Assembly (NCBI RefSeq): GCF_013371085.1
Contig: NZ_JABWCV010000011.1
Location: forward strand, 1-64,000
Length of the DNA: 64,000 nt
Origin: Vreelandella maris
Lineage (GTDB): Bacteria > Pseudomonadota > Gammaproteobacteria > Pseudomonadales > Halomonadaceae
Direction: 5' to 3'
Position numbers and translations under genes: made by a program. The notes under the pieces were generated by a model. The model saw only the letters and a list, made by a program, of their open reading frames with translations, ran no database searches and was not told where the DNA came from. This document shows, piece by piece, positions 17,756 through 26,461 of this stretch (within the stretch, counting starts at the first letter, position 1; each line of letters starts with the position of its first letter).

Positions 17756-18610
17756 TTAGCGCCCTGTGTTCTTCTGGCGACGCATCATGAATGCCAAGCG
17801 CTCGAGCAACTGGGTGTCCTGCTCATTCTTGACCAAGGCGCCAGCCATGGGCGGCAAGGCCTTTGCTGGGTCGCGGTTATAGAGTGCTTCTTGCGCCAGC
17901 TCGTCGGCCATCAGCAGTTTGAGCCAGTCGACCAGCTCGGAGGTGGAGGGTTTTTTCTTGAGTCCGGGCGCCTTGCGAAGCTCGAAAAACACTTCTAACG
18001 CTTCGCTGACCAGCTTAGGGGCGATATCTGGAAAGTGAACATCGACAATCGCCTGCATGGTCTCGCGGTCGGGGAATTCGATGTAATGGAAAAAGCAGCG
18101 GCGCAGAAAAGCATCCGGCAGCTCTTTTTCGTTGTTGGAAGTGATAACGATGATCGGGCGCTGCTCGGCGCGGATGGTTTCCCCAGTTTCGTAAACGTGA
18201 AATTCCATACGATCCAGTTCCTGGAGCAGGTCGTTGGGAAATTCGATATCCGCCTTGTCTATTTCGTCGATCAGCAGCACCACACGCTCGCCAGCGGTAA
18301 AGGCATCCCAGAGTTTACCGGGCTTGATGTAGTTAGCGACGTTCTCGACACCTTCCACGCCCAGCTGTGAATCCCGCAGACGGCTTACCGCATCGTACTC
18401 ATACAGCCCCTGGGCCGCCTTGGTGCTGGATTTGATGTGCCAGGTGATCAACTGAGTATCGAGAGATTCAGCCAACTCTTCAGCCAGCAGTGTTTTGCCA
18501 GTGCCCGGCTCGCCTTTGATGAGAAGTGGCCGCTCAAGCACCACGGCGGCATTTACCGCCTGCTTGAGTGCATCGGTTGCGATATACGAAGAGGTGGAGT
18601 CAAATGCCAT
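17756..18610 (-). CDS. MoxR-type AAA+ ATPase
   Basis: 284 residues from the ATG at 18610 (GAGG ten bases upstream; the longer frame to 18658 is less likely). Walker A LLIKGEPGTGKTLLAEEL (about 28-45), Walker B VVLLIDEIDKAD, sensor 1 ITSNNEKELPDAFLRRC with the Arg finger. It should form a ring that drives conformational change in a partner, most likely the VWA protein encoded immediately downstream. The pair is translated from one minus-strand transcript. Confidence 0.92.
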   Translation of the reverse strand: MAFDSTSSYIATDALKQAVNAAVVLERPLLIKGEPGTGKTLLAEELAESLDTQLITWHIKSSTKAAQGLYEYDAVSRLRDSQLGVEGVENVANYIKPGKLWDAFTAGERVVLLIDEIDKADIEFPNDLLQELDRMEFHVYETGETIRAEQRPIIVITSNNEKELPDAFLRRCFFHYIEFPDRETMQAIVDVHFPDIAPKLVSEALEVFFELRKAPGLKKKPSTSELVDWLKLLMADELAQEALYNRDPAKALPPMAGALVKNEQDTQLLERLAFMMRRQKNTGR

Positions 18611-18706
18611 AACGGGCCTCGGCTTGTCGGAAGCATAATAGAAATAAGATTCAAACAAGTGTACGTGAGGCTGGCCGCCCAGGCCAAGCGGTAGGGCTGT
18701 CAGTCG

Positions 18707-20677
18707 TCAGGCCTTATTTGGCGGCACGATGCCCTGGCGCTGCATTTGCCGATACACCGTTGGCCGTGAAACGCCCAGTTCGCGGGCAACGGCGCTGATA
18801 TTCCACTGATGCTGCTGAAGCTGTGTGATGAGATGACTATCGGCGGTTTCCCTCGCAGGGGTGGTTAGCGAAGGCGTGTGGGTAATGCGCTGGCTCAGGC
18901 ACTGTTCGGGCAAGTCGTAAACGGTGATTTCATCGCTCTCGGCAGTCACTAAGGCAAACGCCAGGGCGTTTTTAAGCTGACGAATATTGCCGGGCCAGGC
19001 GTAGGCGAGCAGGGCGCTGATGGCATCGGCCCGTAGACGGGGCGATTGGCTGCCGCCGCGCTCGCTGACCACATCGTTAAACACCTGACGAATCACGTAG
19101 AGCTTGTCGGCGCGTTCACGCAGTGGTGGCAAGCGCAGCTGGGCGCCGTTTAATCGGTAGTAGAGGTCTTCGCGGAAGGCTCCCTCCTCAATCAACTTGT
19201 CGATATGGCGATGGGTGGCAGTGATCACGCGGAGGTCGACCTTGACGGGTTTGTTCGCCCCCAGCGGCATCACTTCACGCTCGGCGAGTACCCGCAGCAG
19301 GCGGGTTTGCAGGGCCAGCGGCATATCGCCAATCTCATCTAAGAATAGCGTGCCGCCATGGGCTTGAGGGATGAGCCCGCGCATGCCTTTGGCACGTCCG
19401 CCGGTAAATGCGCCGGGTTCATAGCCGAATAGCTCGCTCTCAATCAGCGCTTCGGGAATGGCAGCACAGTTCACCGCAATAAAAGGCCCTTTTGCTCGGT
19501 TGCCGCTGTCGTGCAGGGCGCGGGCGACGACCTCTTTACCTGTACCGGTTTCACCGCTGATCAGCACGTTGACACTGGCTTCGTTACGCAGCCGTTCGGC
19601 CAGTTTTTGCAGCTTGCGTATGGCGGGGTCGTCAGCACCTAGCCGTGCTAGCGGCTTGGGCTGCGTGGAAGTTGTCTTATTCGGTGGGGCAGTGCGCGGC
19701 CTGCGGGGCTCCAGAAGGCTAATAAAGTAGATGGCGTTGCTGGCGCGGGCACGGAACGCACGAAGCTGGTCATCAGTGGCGCTATTAATACTCAATACAT
19801 CGGTAATCTCGCATTCAAACAACTCGCTGAGCATGGTCGCGTGTTGTGCAGCCCAAGGCGGCCAGCGGCGCTGATGGTCGGCGATCAGTTCACGGCCAAC
19901 GGCATTGGCGGCGATCACTTGGCCGTTCTCCTCAATGGCGATCAGGCCGCGGCCATTCACATGGACAAACTCTCGGGAGGTGTCCAGGCGCACCATCAAA
20001 CAGTCGCGGTAACGCTGAAGGAAGTAGGCGTCTTCGATCATGCGGGCGTAAAGCGTGACCAGCGATAGGCTGAAATTCTGGCTTTCATGCTGGGCAGGCG
20101 ATTGCAGCGCCGAGATATCCAGCACGGCCATCACGTTGCCCTGCGGGTCGGCAATGGGGGCGGCGGTGCAGGTGAGCGAAATATGCGTAGCGTCGAAGTG
20201 CTCCTGACGGTGGCAAATGATCGCTTGGCGGTCGTAAAGGCAGGTGCCTACTGCGCAGGTCCCCGCGAAGCGCTCGTCCCAATCGGCACCTAAATAGAGG
20301 CCCGCTTTGCGCAGCTGCTGGTCTTGATTTGGGTTGCCGCGAAACTCGACGGTAATGCCGCGATGGTCGGTGAGCAGCAGCACGTAGCCCAGTTGGGCGA
20401 TTTGCCCGTAAAGCTGCTCGACCCCGGCGCGGGCAACGTGCAGCAGCTCATCGACGGATTCACGATGTTCTATGAGTGTTTGCTGAGGCACCACGCGGGC
20501 AGGGCGTGGCTGCGTAGGGTCGAGCTGGTATTCGTTCAGGCAGCGCAGCCAAGAGCGCCGAATCATGGGTTGAGCCGGTAGTTGTGGTATTTCCAAGCCT
20601 TCGCCGAGCTGGAAAATATGCTCGATATGCTGGCGCTGAACGGATTGAAGCCGTGCAGGTGGCGACTGAGTGGGCAT
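18707..20677 (-). CDS. Sigma-54-dependent activator, AcoR-like
   Basis: 656 residues. N-terminal sensory region with a GAF-like domain (about 65-210, including [17 protein letters not shown] and [22 protein letters not shown]), a central AAA+ domain (about 345-575; Walker A GETGTGKE, Walker [14 protein letters not shown]), and a C-terminal Fis-type HTH ([17 protein letters not shown]). The sigma-54 contact loop reads GAFTGG instead of the usual GAFTGA. The AcoR family responds to acetoin or related alcohols. It is divergent from the monooxygenase/butanediol dehydrogenase operon, whose -24/-12 promoter and upstream palindromes fit control by this protein. Confidence 0.9.
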   Translation of the reverse strand: MPTQSPPARLQSVQRQHIEHIFQLGEGLEIPQLPAQPMIRRSWLRCLNEYQLDPTQPRPARVVPQQTLIEHRESVDELLHVARAGVEQLYGQIAQLGYVLLLTDHRGITVEFRGNPNQDQQLRKAGLYLGADWDERFAGTCAVGTCLYDRQAIICHRQEHFDATHISLTCTAAPIADPQGNVMAVLDISALQSPAQHESQNFSLSLVTLYARMIEDAYFLQRYRDCLMVRLDTSREFVHVNGRGLIAIEENGQVIAANAVGRELIADHQRRWPPWAAQHATMLSELFECEITDVLSINSATDDQLRAFRARASNAIYFISLLEPRRPRTAPPNKTTSTQPKPLARLGADDPAIRKLQKLAERLRNEASVNVLISGETGTGKEVVARALHDSGNRAKGPFIAVNCAAIPEALIESELFGYEPGAFTGGRAKGMRGLIPQAHGGTLFLDEIGDMPLALQTRLLRVLAEREVMPLGANKPVKVDLRVITATHRHIDKLIEEGAFREDLYYRLNGAQLRLPPLRERADKLYVIRQVFNDVVSERGGSQSPRLRADAISALLAYAWPGNIRQLKNALAFALVTAESDEITVYDLPEQCLSQRITHTPSLTTPARETADSHLITQLQQHQWNISAVARELGVSRPTVYRQMQRQGIVPPNKA

Positions 20678-20768
20678 GGCGTTTTACGCTCTGGGGCTTG
20701 TTGTTGTTCTTCAAGCCTATGCGCTCTGAGGGTGGTGTCAACGTGCGTGTATTACGCCGTTAGTCGTG

Positions 20769-20815
20769 CGTTACACCTGTAACGTTTTACTGTAAACGGT
20801 GTGACAGGTGTACGT
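20769..20815 (+). promoter_or_regulatory. Upstream activator sites for the sigma-54 regulator
   Basis: A perfect palindrome CGTTACACCTGTAACG (20769-20784) is followed by an inverted, less perfect copy within 20796-20815 (GGTGTGACAGGTGTACG). The shared core is ACACCTGT. They lie 80-125 bases upstream of the -24 element, the usual enhancer distance, in the divergent intergenic region. Confidence 0.7.
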
Positions 20816-20893
20816 GTTTTACAACGCCTTAGCGAAAGCAGATTAAACTACATTGTTTTTACTTTTCAATTGCTTATTGATAGTTTGGCGTAT

Positions 20894-20911
20894 TTGGCAC
20901 GGCGGGTGCTT
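20894..20911 (+). promoter_or_regulatory. Sigma-54 (-24/-12) promoter
   Basis: TTGGCACGGCGGGTGCTT matches the TTGGCACG-N4-TTGCW consensus, with GG at 20896-20897 and GC at 20908-20909 separated by exactly ten bases. It reads rightward into the monooxygenase gene, next to a sigma-54 activator gene. Confidence 0.85.
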
Positions 20912-20967
20912 AGGGTTGGATGTCTTATCGACAATTCAACAACAACAACGACCTTGGAGTACCCGCG

Positions 20968-22782
20968 ATGACTGACACACAAGTACGCACACCACAAAAC
21001 GCTACCAGCACCGTCAACGCATGGCTGCATGATTTTGATGAGGCGCTGCAAGCGCAGGATATTCAGCGTGTGCTATCGCTGTTTAACGACGAGTGCTATT
21101 GGCGTGACTTTCTTACCTTTACCTGGAATTTAAAAACCTGCGAAGGCAAAGATGATATCCAGGCGATGCTCGATGCCACGCTGGCCCATACCCAGCCCAC
21201 CCAGTGGCAGCTGGAAGGGGAGGCTAGCGAAAACGGCGATACCGTTGAGGGGTGGTTCATCTTTAAAACAGCCGTGGCTAGCGGCAAGGGTTACTTGCGC
21301 CTGAAGAACGGCAAGTGCTGGACACTGCTCACCACCATGCAGGCGCTGGATGATTTTCCAGAGCCGCGCAATCACCACCGGCCAAAAGGGGCAGAGCACG
21401 GTGCCAACAAACAGCGGGAAACCTGGCTGGAAGCGCGGGAGCGCGAGGAAGCCGAGCTGGGCTACAAACAGAAGCCTTACTGCGTGATTATCGGTGGCGG
21501 CCAGGGTGGAATTGGCCTTGGGGCGCGGCTGAAACAGATGGGCGTGCCGACCATTATCATCGAGCGCAACGAGCGCGCGGGGGACTCCTGGCGCAACCGC
21601 TATAAATCGCTCTGCCTGCACGATCCAGTGTGGTACGACCACCTGCCCTATATTCCCTTCCCCGAGAACTGGCCGGTGTTTGCCCCGAAAGACAAGGTGG
21701 GCGATTGGCTGGAAATGTACACAAACGTGATGGAGCTCAATTATTGGAGTGCCACCGAGTGTCAGAATGCACGCTTCGATGAAGCCGCAGGCGAGTGGAT
21801 CGTGAACGTGAAGCGTCACGGCGAGGAGATCACGCTACGCCCGAAACAGCTGGTGATGGCCACCGGTATGTCCGGGGTGCCTAACGTGCCTCAGTTCCCA
21901 GGGGCGGAGAGCTTTAAAGGCGAGCAGCAGCACTCCAGCCAGCACCCAGGGCCGGATGCTTACACGGGCAAAAAGTGTGTGATCGTGGGCTCGAATAATT
22001 CTGCCCACGATATTGCCGCGGCACTCTGGGAGCACGATGCCGATGTGACCATGCTGCAGCGCTCGTCGACCCACATCGTCAAGTCGGATTCATTGATGGA
22101 AGAAGTGCTGGGGCCACTCTACTCGGAGGAGGCGGTGGCCAGTGGGCTGACCCATGACAAAGCCGATCTGATTTTTGCCTCGATTCCTTACAAAGTACTA
22201 CCGGACTTCCAGCGCCCGGCGTTTGATGCCATTAAACAACGCGACGCTGAGTTCTATCAAAAGCTGGAAGACGCGGGCTTTATGCTCGATTTTGGCGACG
22301 ATGAATCCGGTCTGTTCTTGAAGTACCTGCGCCGTGGTTCGGGTTACTACATCGATGTCGGCGCCTGTGACTTGGTGGCCAATGGCGATATCAAGCTACG
22401 TAGCGGCCTAGGGATCGAACGAATCAATCCACACTCCATCACTCTTACCGATGGCAGTGAGTTAGAGGCAGATTTAATCGTTTATGCCACTGGCTACGGT
22501 TCCATGAACGGCTGGGCGGCGCGGCTTATCTCTCAGGAAGTGGCGGATAAAGTGGGCAAGTGCTGGGGCTTGGGCTCCGACACCACCAAAGACCCCGGCC
22601 CCTGGGAAGGCGAGCTACGCAATATGTGGAAGCCCACCCAGCAGGAAGCGCTTTGGTTCCATGGCGGCAACCTGCACCAGTCCCGGCACTACTCGCACTA
22701 TTTGGCGCTGCAGTTAAAGGCTCGTATGGAGGGGCTGGAAACGCCCGTCTATGGGCTGCAGCCGGTTCACCATACGTCGTAA
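20968..22782 (+). CDS. Flavin-containing monooxygenase with N-terminal NTF2/SnoaL-like domain
   Basis: 604 residues; GGAG nine bases before the ATG at 20968 favours this over 20920. Residues about 12-125 look like an NTF2/SnoaL-like fold (VNAWLHDFDEALQAQD, CYWRDFLTFTWNLKTCEG). The rest is a two-dinucleotide flavoprotein: FAD motif CVIIGGGQGGIGLGARL (about 170-186), the monooxygenase fingerprint as FKGEQQHSSQHP, NADPH motif VIVGSNNSAHDIA and the C-terminal LIVYATGYGSMNG. The fingerprint has His where Baeyer-Villiger enzymes have Trp. It is expected to oxygenate a small ketone or alcohol-derived carbonyl with NADPH and O2. First gene after the sigma-54 promoter, 15 bases before the butanediol dehydrogenase gene. 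Confidence 0.88.
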   Translation: MTDTQVRTPQNATSTVNAWLHDFDEALQAQDIQRVLSLFNDECYWRDFLTFTWNLKTCEGKDDIQAMLDATLAHTQPTQWQLEGEASENGDTVEGWFIFKTAVASGKGYLRLKNGKCWTLLTTMQALDDFPEPRNHHRPKGAEHGANKQRETWLEAREREEAELGYKQKPYCVIIGGGQGGIGLGARLKQMGVPTIIIERNERAGDSWRNRYKSLCLHDPVWYDHLPYIPFPENWPVFAPKDKVGDWLEMYTNVMELNYWSATECQNARFDEAAGEWIVNVKRHGEEITLRPKQLVMATGMSGVPNVPQFPGAESFKGEQQHSSQHPGPDAYTGKKCVIVGSNNSAHDIAAALWEHDADVTMLQRSSTHIVKSDSLMEEVLGPLYSEEAVASGLTHDKADLIFASIPYKVLPDFQRPAFDAIKQRDAEFYQKLEDAGFMLDFGDDESGLFLKYLRRGSGYYIDVGACDLVANGDIKLRSGLGIERINPHSITLTDGSELEADLIVYATGYGSMNGWAARLISQEVADKVGKCWGLGSDTTKDPGPWEGELRNMWKPTQQEALWFHGGNLHQSRHYSHYLALQLKARMEGLETPVYGLQPVHHTS

Positions 22783-22797
22783 CAGGAAGCGTAAGCC

Positions 22798-23862
22798 ATG
22801 AGTCAGACAAGCATGCAGGCAGCGGTTTGGTATGCCGCCAAAGATTTACGCGTTGAGCAAGTCTCGGTTCCCACCATCAGCGATCCCCATGAAGTGAAGG
22901 TGAAAGTGGCTGCCTGTGGTATTTGTGGCAGCGACTTGCATGAGTATGCCGCCGGGCCGATTTTTATCCCGGTGGGCAAGCCGCACCCTATTAGCGGCGA
23001 ACAGGCGCCGATCATCATGGGCCATGAGTTCGCTGGGGAAGTGGTAGAAATTGGCGAGAAAGTAACGCGGGTGAAGGTAGGCGACCGTGTGGCGATTGAG
23101 CCGATTCTCTCCCCCAATAAGGATGGCGCTTATCAGATGGAGCGCTACAACCTCACGCCCTTGCTGGGCTTTCACGGCCTCTCGGGTGGTGGCGGCGGCT
23201 TTTCCGAGTTCACCGTGATGGGCGAGCACATGGTACACAAGCTGCCGGATGATCTCAGCTTCGAGCAGGGCGCGCTGGTAGAGCCAGCCGCCGTGGCGCT
23301 ACATGCGGTGCGCCAAAGCTGCCTAAAAGCCGGGGATAGTGCGGCGGTGTTTGGTGCTGGGCCGATTGGTTTGATGACCATCGAAGCGCTAAAAGCTGCA
23401 GGGGCCGCGCAGATTTATGCGGTGGAAGTGGCGCCATCTCGCAAGGCCAAAGCTGAAGCGTTAGGTACCACTGTGGTTGATCCGCAGCAAGACGATGTGG
23501 TGGAGAAACTGCAAGCCTTAAGCGGTGGCGGGGTGGACGTGGCGTTCGAAGTCACCGGTATTCCTGCCGTGCTCAACCAAGCGCTGCACAGCACCCACGA
23601 AGGGGGCGAAGTAGTGGTGGTGAGTATTTGGGAAGGGGAAGCCAGCTTTCATCCCAATGATTTGGTGATTAAAGAGCGCACCATGAAGGGCATTATTGCC
23701 TATCGTCATGTGTATCCTGCGGTGATGGCACTGATGCAGCGGGGCTACTTTCGCGCTGAAGATATGGTCACTCAGCGCATTCCACTGGCGGACATTGTGG
23801 AGGAGGGCTTTGAAGCGCTGCTAAACGATAAGGCCCAGGTGAAAATTATCGTCACGCCTTAG
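22798..23862 (+). CDS. (R,R)-2,3-butanediol dehydrogenase type zinc alcohol dehydrogenase
   Basis: 354 residues. Zinc-dependent medium-chain dehydrogenase with catalytic zinc ligands in CGICGSDLHEY and GHEFAGEV, the BDH hallmark GPIFIPVGKPHP, the loop GLSGGGGGFSEF, and the NAD motif VFGAGPIGLM. The structural-zinc cysteines are absent, as in Bacillus BdhA, which it closely resembles from memory. It interconverts 2,3-butanediol and acetoin using NAD. AGGAAGC precedes the ATG. Encoded with the flavin monooxygenase behind the sigma-54 promoter; together they suggest C4 diol/ketol use. Confidence 0.93.
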   Translation: MSQTSMQAAVWYAAKDLRVEQVSVPTISDPHEVKVKVAACGICGSDLHEYAAGPIFIPVGKPHPISGEQAPIIMGHEFAGEVVEIGEKVTRVKVGDRVAIEPILSPNKDGAYQMERYNLTPLLGFHGLSGGGGGFSEFTVMGEHMVHKLPDDLSFEQGALVEPAAVALHAVRQSCLKAGDSAAVFGAGPIGLMTIEALKAAGAAQIYAVEVAPSRKAKAEALGTTVVDPQQDDVVEKLQALSGGGVDVAFEVTGIPAVLNQALHSTHEGGEVVVVSIWEGEASFHPNDLVIKERTMKGIIAYRHVYPAVMALMQRGYFRAEDMVTQRIPLADIVEEGFEALLNDKAQVKIIVTP

Positions 23863-23883
23863 GGTTACCTTCCGGCATAGCGT

Positions 23884-23909
23884 AAGGCCATCTTCGGATG
23901 GCCTTTTTT
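23884..23909 (+). terminator. Rho-independent terminator after butanediol dehydrogenase
   Basis: Stem AAGGCCATC / GATGGCCTT (23884-23892 and 23897-23905), four-base loop, run of T to 23909. It lies 22 bases after the dehydrogenase stop. Confidence 0.9.
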
Positions 23910-23924
23910 GATGCGGCTGTGTCG

Positions 23925-24692
23925 CTACTCGGCATAAATCATTTTGCGCGTCATACCGCCATCGGCCACAAAATTTTGTCCGGTGATAAAGCCTGCCTCT
24001 GTTGAGAGCAAAAAGCGAGTCAGCGCGGCAATATCGTAGGGTGTGCCGACGCGGCCTGCGGGGTGCTGCTCGCGGTCTACCGCGCGATGTTCGACCGGCT
24101 GCTGGCGGCTGGGTTTTTGCCAGTCACCGACTTCAATCCAGCCAGGGCTGATCGCGTTGACGCGAATCTCAGGACCGAGGCTGACCGCTAGCGCATGGGT
24201 GAGGGCGACAATGCCGCCTTTGCTGGCCGCGTAGGCCTCGGTATCCGGCTCCGATTGAAGGGCGCGGGAAGATGCCATCAGCACAATGCTGCCACCGTGA
24301 GGGCGTAAATACGCGGCTCCGTGTTTGGCACACAAAAAAGCGCCGGTGAGGTTGGTGTTTAAGTAAGCTTGCCATGTCTCCAGTGAAAGCTGCTCCACCG
24401 GGCCATGGAAGGGGTCTGCGATGCCTGCGTTATGCACGATGCCGTTTAGCTGGCCAAAGTGGTTTACCGTTTTTTCAAGGCTATGCACCACCTGCGCCTC
24501 ATTGCTGGCATCCGCCATAAGTGTTAGCAGGTTTTCACGGCGGGGCAGCCGCTCAGCGGCCTCACTTAGGGCTTCTTCGTCGATATCAGTGATGGCAACG
24601 CGGTAACCGCCGGTGAGCAGTGTGTGGGCGATACCGAGGCCAATTCCCTGGGCACCGCCAGTGATATAGATAGTTTGAGGTGTGGTCATCAC
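23925..24692 (-). CDS. Short-chain dehydrogenase/reductase
   Basis: 255 residues. Rossmann motif YITGGAQGIGLGIA (about 8-21), acidic ITDIDEEAL after the second strand (prefers NAD(H)), NNAG-equivalent VHNAGIADPF, Ser in IVLMASSRAL and the YAASKGG active site. C-terminal AGFITGQNFVADGGMTRKM. Classical SDR, substrate unknown. It is convergent with the butanediol dehydrogenase gene, so it may be an acetoin/diacetyl reductase or an unrelated dehydrogenase. Confidence 0.88.
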   Translation of the reverse strand: MMTTPQTIYITGGAQGIGLGIAHTLLTGGYRVAITDIDEEALSEAAERLPRRENLLTLMADASNEAQVVHSLEKTVNHFGQLNGIVHNAGIADPFHGPVEQLSLETWQAYLNTNLTGAFLCAKHGAAYLRPHGGSIVLMASSRALQSEPDTEAYAASKGGIVALTHALAVSLGPEIRVNAISPGWIEVGDWQKPSRQQPVEHRAVDREQHPAGRVGTPYDIAALTRFLLSTEAGFITGQNFVADGGMTRKMIYAE

Positions 24693-24800
24693 TGTTTTCC
24701 ATAGTAGGTGGAGCGGCTGAAAGTGGCAGCCGTTTGAATGTGAAATATCGATACAACCAGCGACAGCCGACGAATTAATGCATACATTTAGACTAATTAA

Positions 24801-25311
24801 ATAAGCTTAGCTGCACAATTCCCGATAGATTATATGTGCCGTCACCTAACCCGCGGGGTTTGAATATAAAAGCGACACCATCAACGAAATTACTCGTGCC
24901 AACCGGCAGCAGTACACAGTAGTGGTAGCGATGATAGATATTGACCATTTCAAAAAAGTTAACGATACGTACGGTCATGCGGTAGGCGATGTCGTAATTG
25001 CTTCTGTTGCCACACTCCTGCGCCAGCGTTTGCGTCAAACGGACATCATAGGTCGCTATGGGGGCGAGGAATTTTTGGTCGTTCTTCCATATTGTGAAGC
25101 AGAGGATGGGTGGAAAAAGCTGGAAAATATACGGGAATATTTTTCACGTTTGCGCTTTAGACAAGGCGACATTGAGTTTGCCTGTACGCTTTCAGCGGGG
25201 ATGGTATGTAGTGCCGATGTGCTAGATGAGGAACGGGAAAGGCTGCTTGTGACAGCAGACGAAGCGCTATACCGCGCTAAACGTGGTGGTCGAAACCAAG
25301 TTTGCCAGTAA
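24801..25311 (+). pseudogene. Frameshifted, truncated GGDEF diguanylate cyclase
   Basis: An open frame from 24850 (GTG possible at 24922) encodes most of a GGDEF domain: MIDIDHFKKVNDTYGHAVGD, I-site RQTD, active site RYGGEEF, and DEALYRAKRGGRNQV. The missing N-terminal piece is found just upstream in another frame, YMCRHLTRG at about 24831-24857, equivalent to the usual LYNRRHLTRGFE. The switch is at a GGGG run (24855-24858); with three Gs the frames join as RGFEY. No sensor domain precedes it, and a stop occurs at 24798. So this is probably a decaying gene, unless the GTG start yields a short active domain. Confidence 0.7.
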
Positions 25312-25447
25312 CCCTGACTCGTTTTGAGGCAATCAGCCAGTAAAATGCGCGTTGTTGGTGCGCTTTGCAGTGTGTGAAAGCGCTATTTAAATGTTGAATT
25401 GCCATTAAATTTTATAAGTAATTGTTTTATATATATTAAAAATATAG

Positions 25448-25463
25448 TGGCACGCCGTTCGCA
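25448..25463 (+). promoter_or_regulatory. Possible sigma-54 promoter for a small RNA
   Basis: TGGCACGCCGTTCGCA has GG (25449-25450) and GC (25461-25462) at the exact ten-base spacing, with one mismatch in the -12 box (TCGC for TTGC). No protein gene follows for 300 bases; a structured transcript with a terminator does. Confidence 0.55.
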
Positions 25464-25473
25464 ATATAAAGAG

Positions 25474-25610
25474 TAAGCAGCAAATGAATAGAGCGACCTA
25501 TGATTGAGCTGGTGCTTTCCCTTCTTTGCTACATCGTTGCGGTTTAGCCGCACGATACATCGAGTGAGCTGGCGTGCTCCACCTGGGTCCCCTTCGGGGG
25601 ACTTTTTTTT
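25474..25610 (+). ncRNA. Candidate small RNA (or leader with micro-ORFs)
   Basis: Between the GGDEF remnant and ompW there is a compact unit: a sigma-54-like promoter, a stem-loop with ATCG-TGCGG / CCGCA-CGAT (25533-25556), a repeated GAGCTGG motif (25505-25511 and 25566-25572), and a strong terminator ending at 25610. The expected start is about 12 bases after the -12 element, giving roughly 135 bases. Two micro-frames are present: an ATG at about 25484 (seven codons, MNRATYD) and an overlapping ATG at about 25500 encoding the hydrophobic 15-mer MIELVLSLLCYIVAV. No known RNA family was recognised. Confidence 0.45.
25587..25610 (+). terminator. Rho-independent terminator
   Basis: Stem GTCCCC / GGGGAC with a TTCG tetraloop (25587-25602) followed by eight T. 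This is one of the clearest terminators in the window, yet no protein gene ends upstream of it. Confidence 0.92.
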
Positions 25611-25784
25611 ATGCCTGAATTTTATGTACAGAAAAACGATCAGGGGCTAATTTACTTATATTAATATTTCACAAGATATTTGGAAACACTGTTTTTATAC
25701 TATATACTGTATAGGAAGTTGGATAGCAAGAATCGCAATCCCTAAGCGCAAGGAACTGCGCGCTGCATAATGAGGACGACCCTG

Positions 25785-26378
25785 ATGAGTAATATGAAAC
25801 TGATTTCTGCCGCTGTAATCACTGCTGGTTTCACTCTGGCAAGCTCTGCAGCTCTTGCTTATAACGCTGGCGATGTATTTGTCCGTGGCGGCGTTGCCCA
25901 GACGGATACGGGTTCAGATAATGGCAATGTAGCCGGTGATTCATTAAGTGTTGATGAAGCGCGCGGACTAACCTATGGCGTGGGTTACCTGTTTACCGAT
26001 AAGGTCGGTGTTGAGCTGAACAGCTCCGAAGAATTCGAGCACGACTTGAGTGTAGCCGATGTGGGAGCGGGCAGTATTGATCGCTTGCCGGTTAACCTGC
26101 TGGTTAACTACTACCCGCTGGGCGGCTTGGATTCACGCGTGCAGCCTTACGTAGGTGCTGGTCTTAACTACACACATTTCTCCAGCGAGCCGAGCGGCTT
26201 GAGCGTTGATGAAAGCTACGGCGCCATTGGTCAGGTGGGTATTGATCTGGCCGTGACTGATAACATCATGCTGAATGGCTACGCAAGCTACGCGGATGTG
26301 AACGCCGATATCAACGTTGGCGGTGAAGTCGACATTGAACCGGTTACTATTGGCGGCGGTGTTACTTACCGCTTCTAA
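25785..26378 (+). CDS. ompW: OmpW family outer membrane protein
   Basis: 197 residues from the ATG at 25785 (GAGG about nine bases upstream). Sec signal peptide ending SSAALA, then an eight-stranded beta-barrel pattern: AGDVFVRGGVAQT, LTYGVGYLFTDKVGVEL, LPVNLLVNYYPLGG, VQPYVGAGLNYTHF, IMLNGYASYADV, and the C-terminal ITIGGGVTYRF-type strand with terminal Phe for BAM insertion. OmpW forms a narrow hydrophobic channel in the outer membrane and is often osmo- or redox-regulated. A single gene with its own terminator. Confidence 0.92.
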   Translation: MSNMKLISAAVITAGFTLASSAALAYNAGDVFVRGGVAQTDTGSDNGNVAGDSLSVDEARGLTYGVGYLFTDKVGVELNSSEEFEHDLSVADVGAGSIDRLPVNLLVNYYPLGGLDSRVQPYVGAGLNYTHFSSEPSGLSVDESYGAIGQVGIDLAVTDNIMLNGYASYADVNADINVGGEVDIEPVTIGGGVTYRF

Positions 26379-26407
26379 TCGAGTACTGACATGTTTTGTG
26401 GTTATCC

Positions 26408-26440
26408 AACGCCCGGCCTTGTGCCGGGCGTTGCTCGTTT
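26408..26440 (+). terminator. Terminator after ompW
   Basis: Perfect 10-bp stem AACGCCCGGC / GCCGGGCGTT (26408-26417 and 26423-26432), five-base loop, then GCTCGTTT. It lies 30 bases after ompW and faces pepQ, so it may serve both genes. Confidence 0.8.
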
Positions 26441-26461
26441 AGGGAGCGGAAAAATAGCGCA

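Noticed and set aside
21961..22020. Altered NADPH motif GSNNSA in the flavin monooxygenase
   Set aside because: This Asn variant recurs in long bacterial flavin monooxygenases; not evidence of inactivation.
22798..23862. Loss of structural-zinc cysteines in the butanediol dehydrogenase as an anomaly
   Set aside because: Bacillus-type BdhA also lacks them at this loop, so it is a family trait and not a defect.
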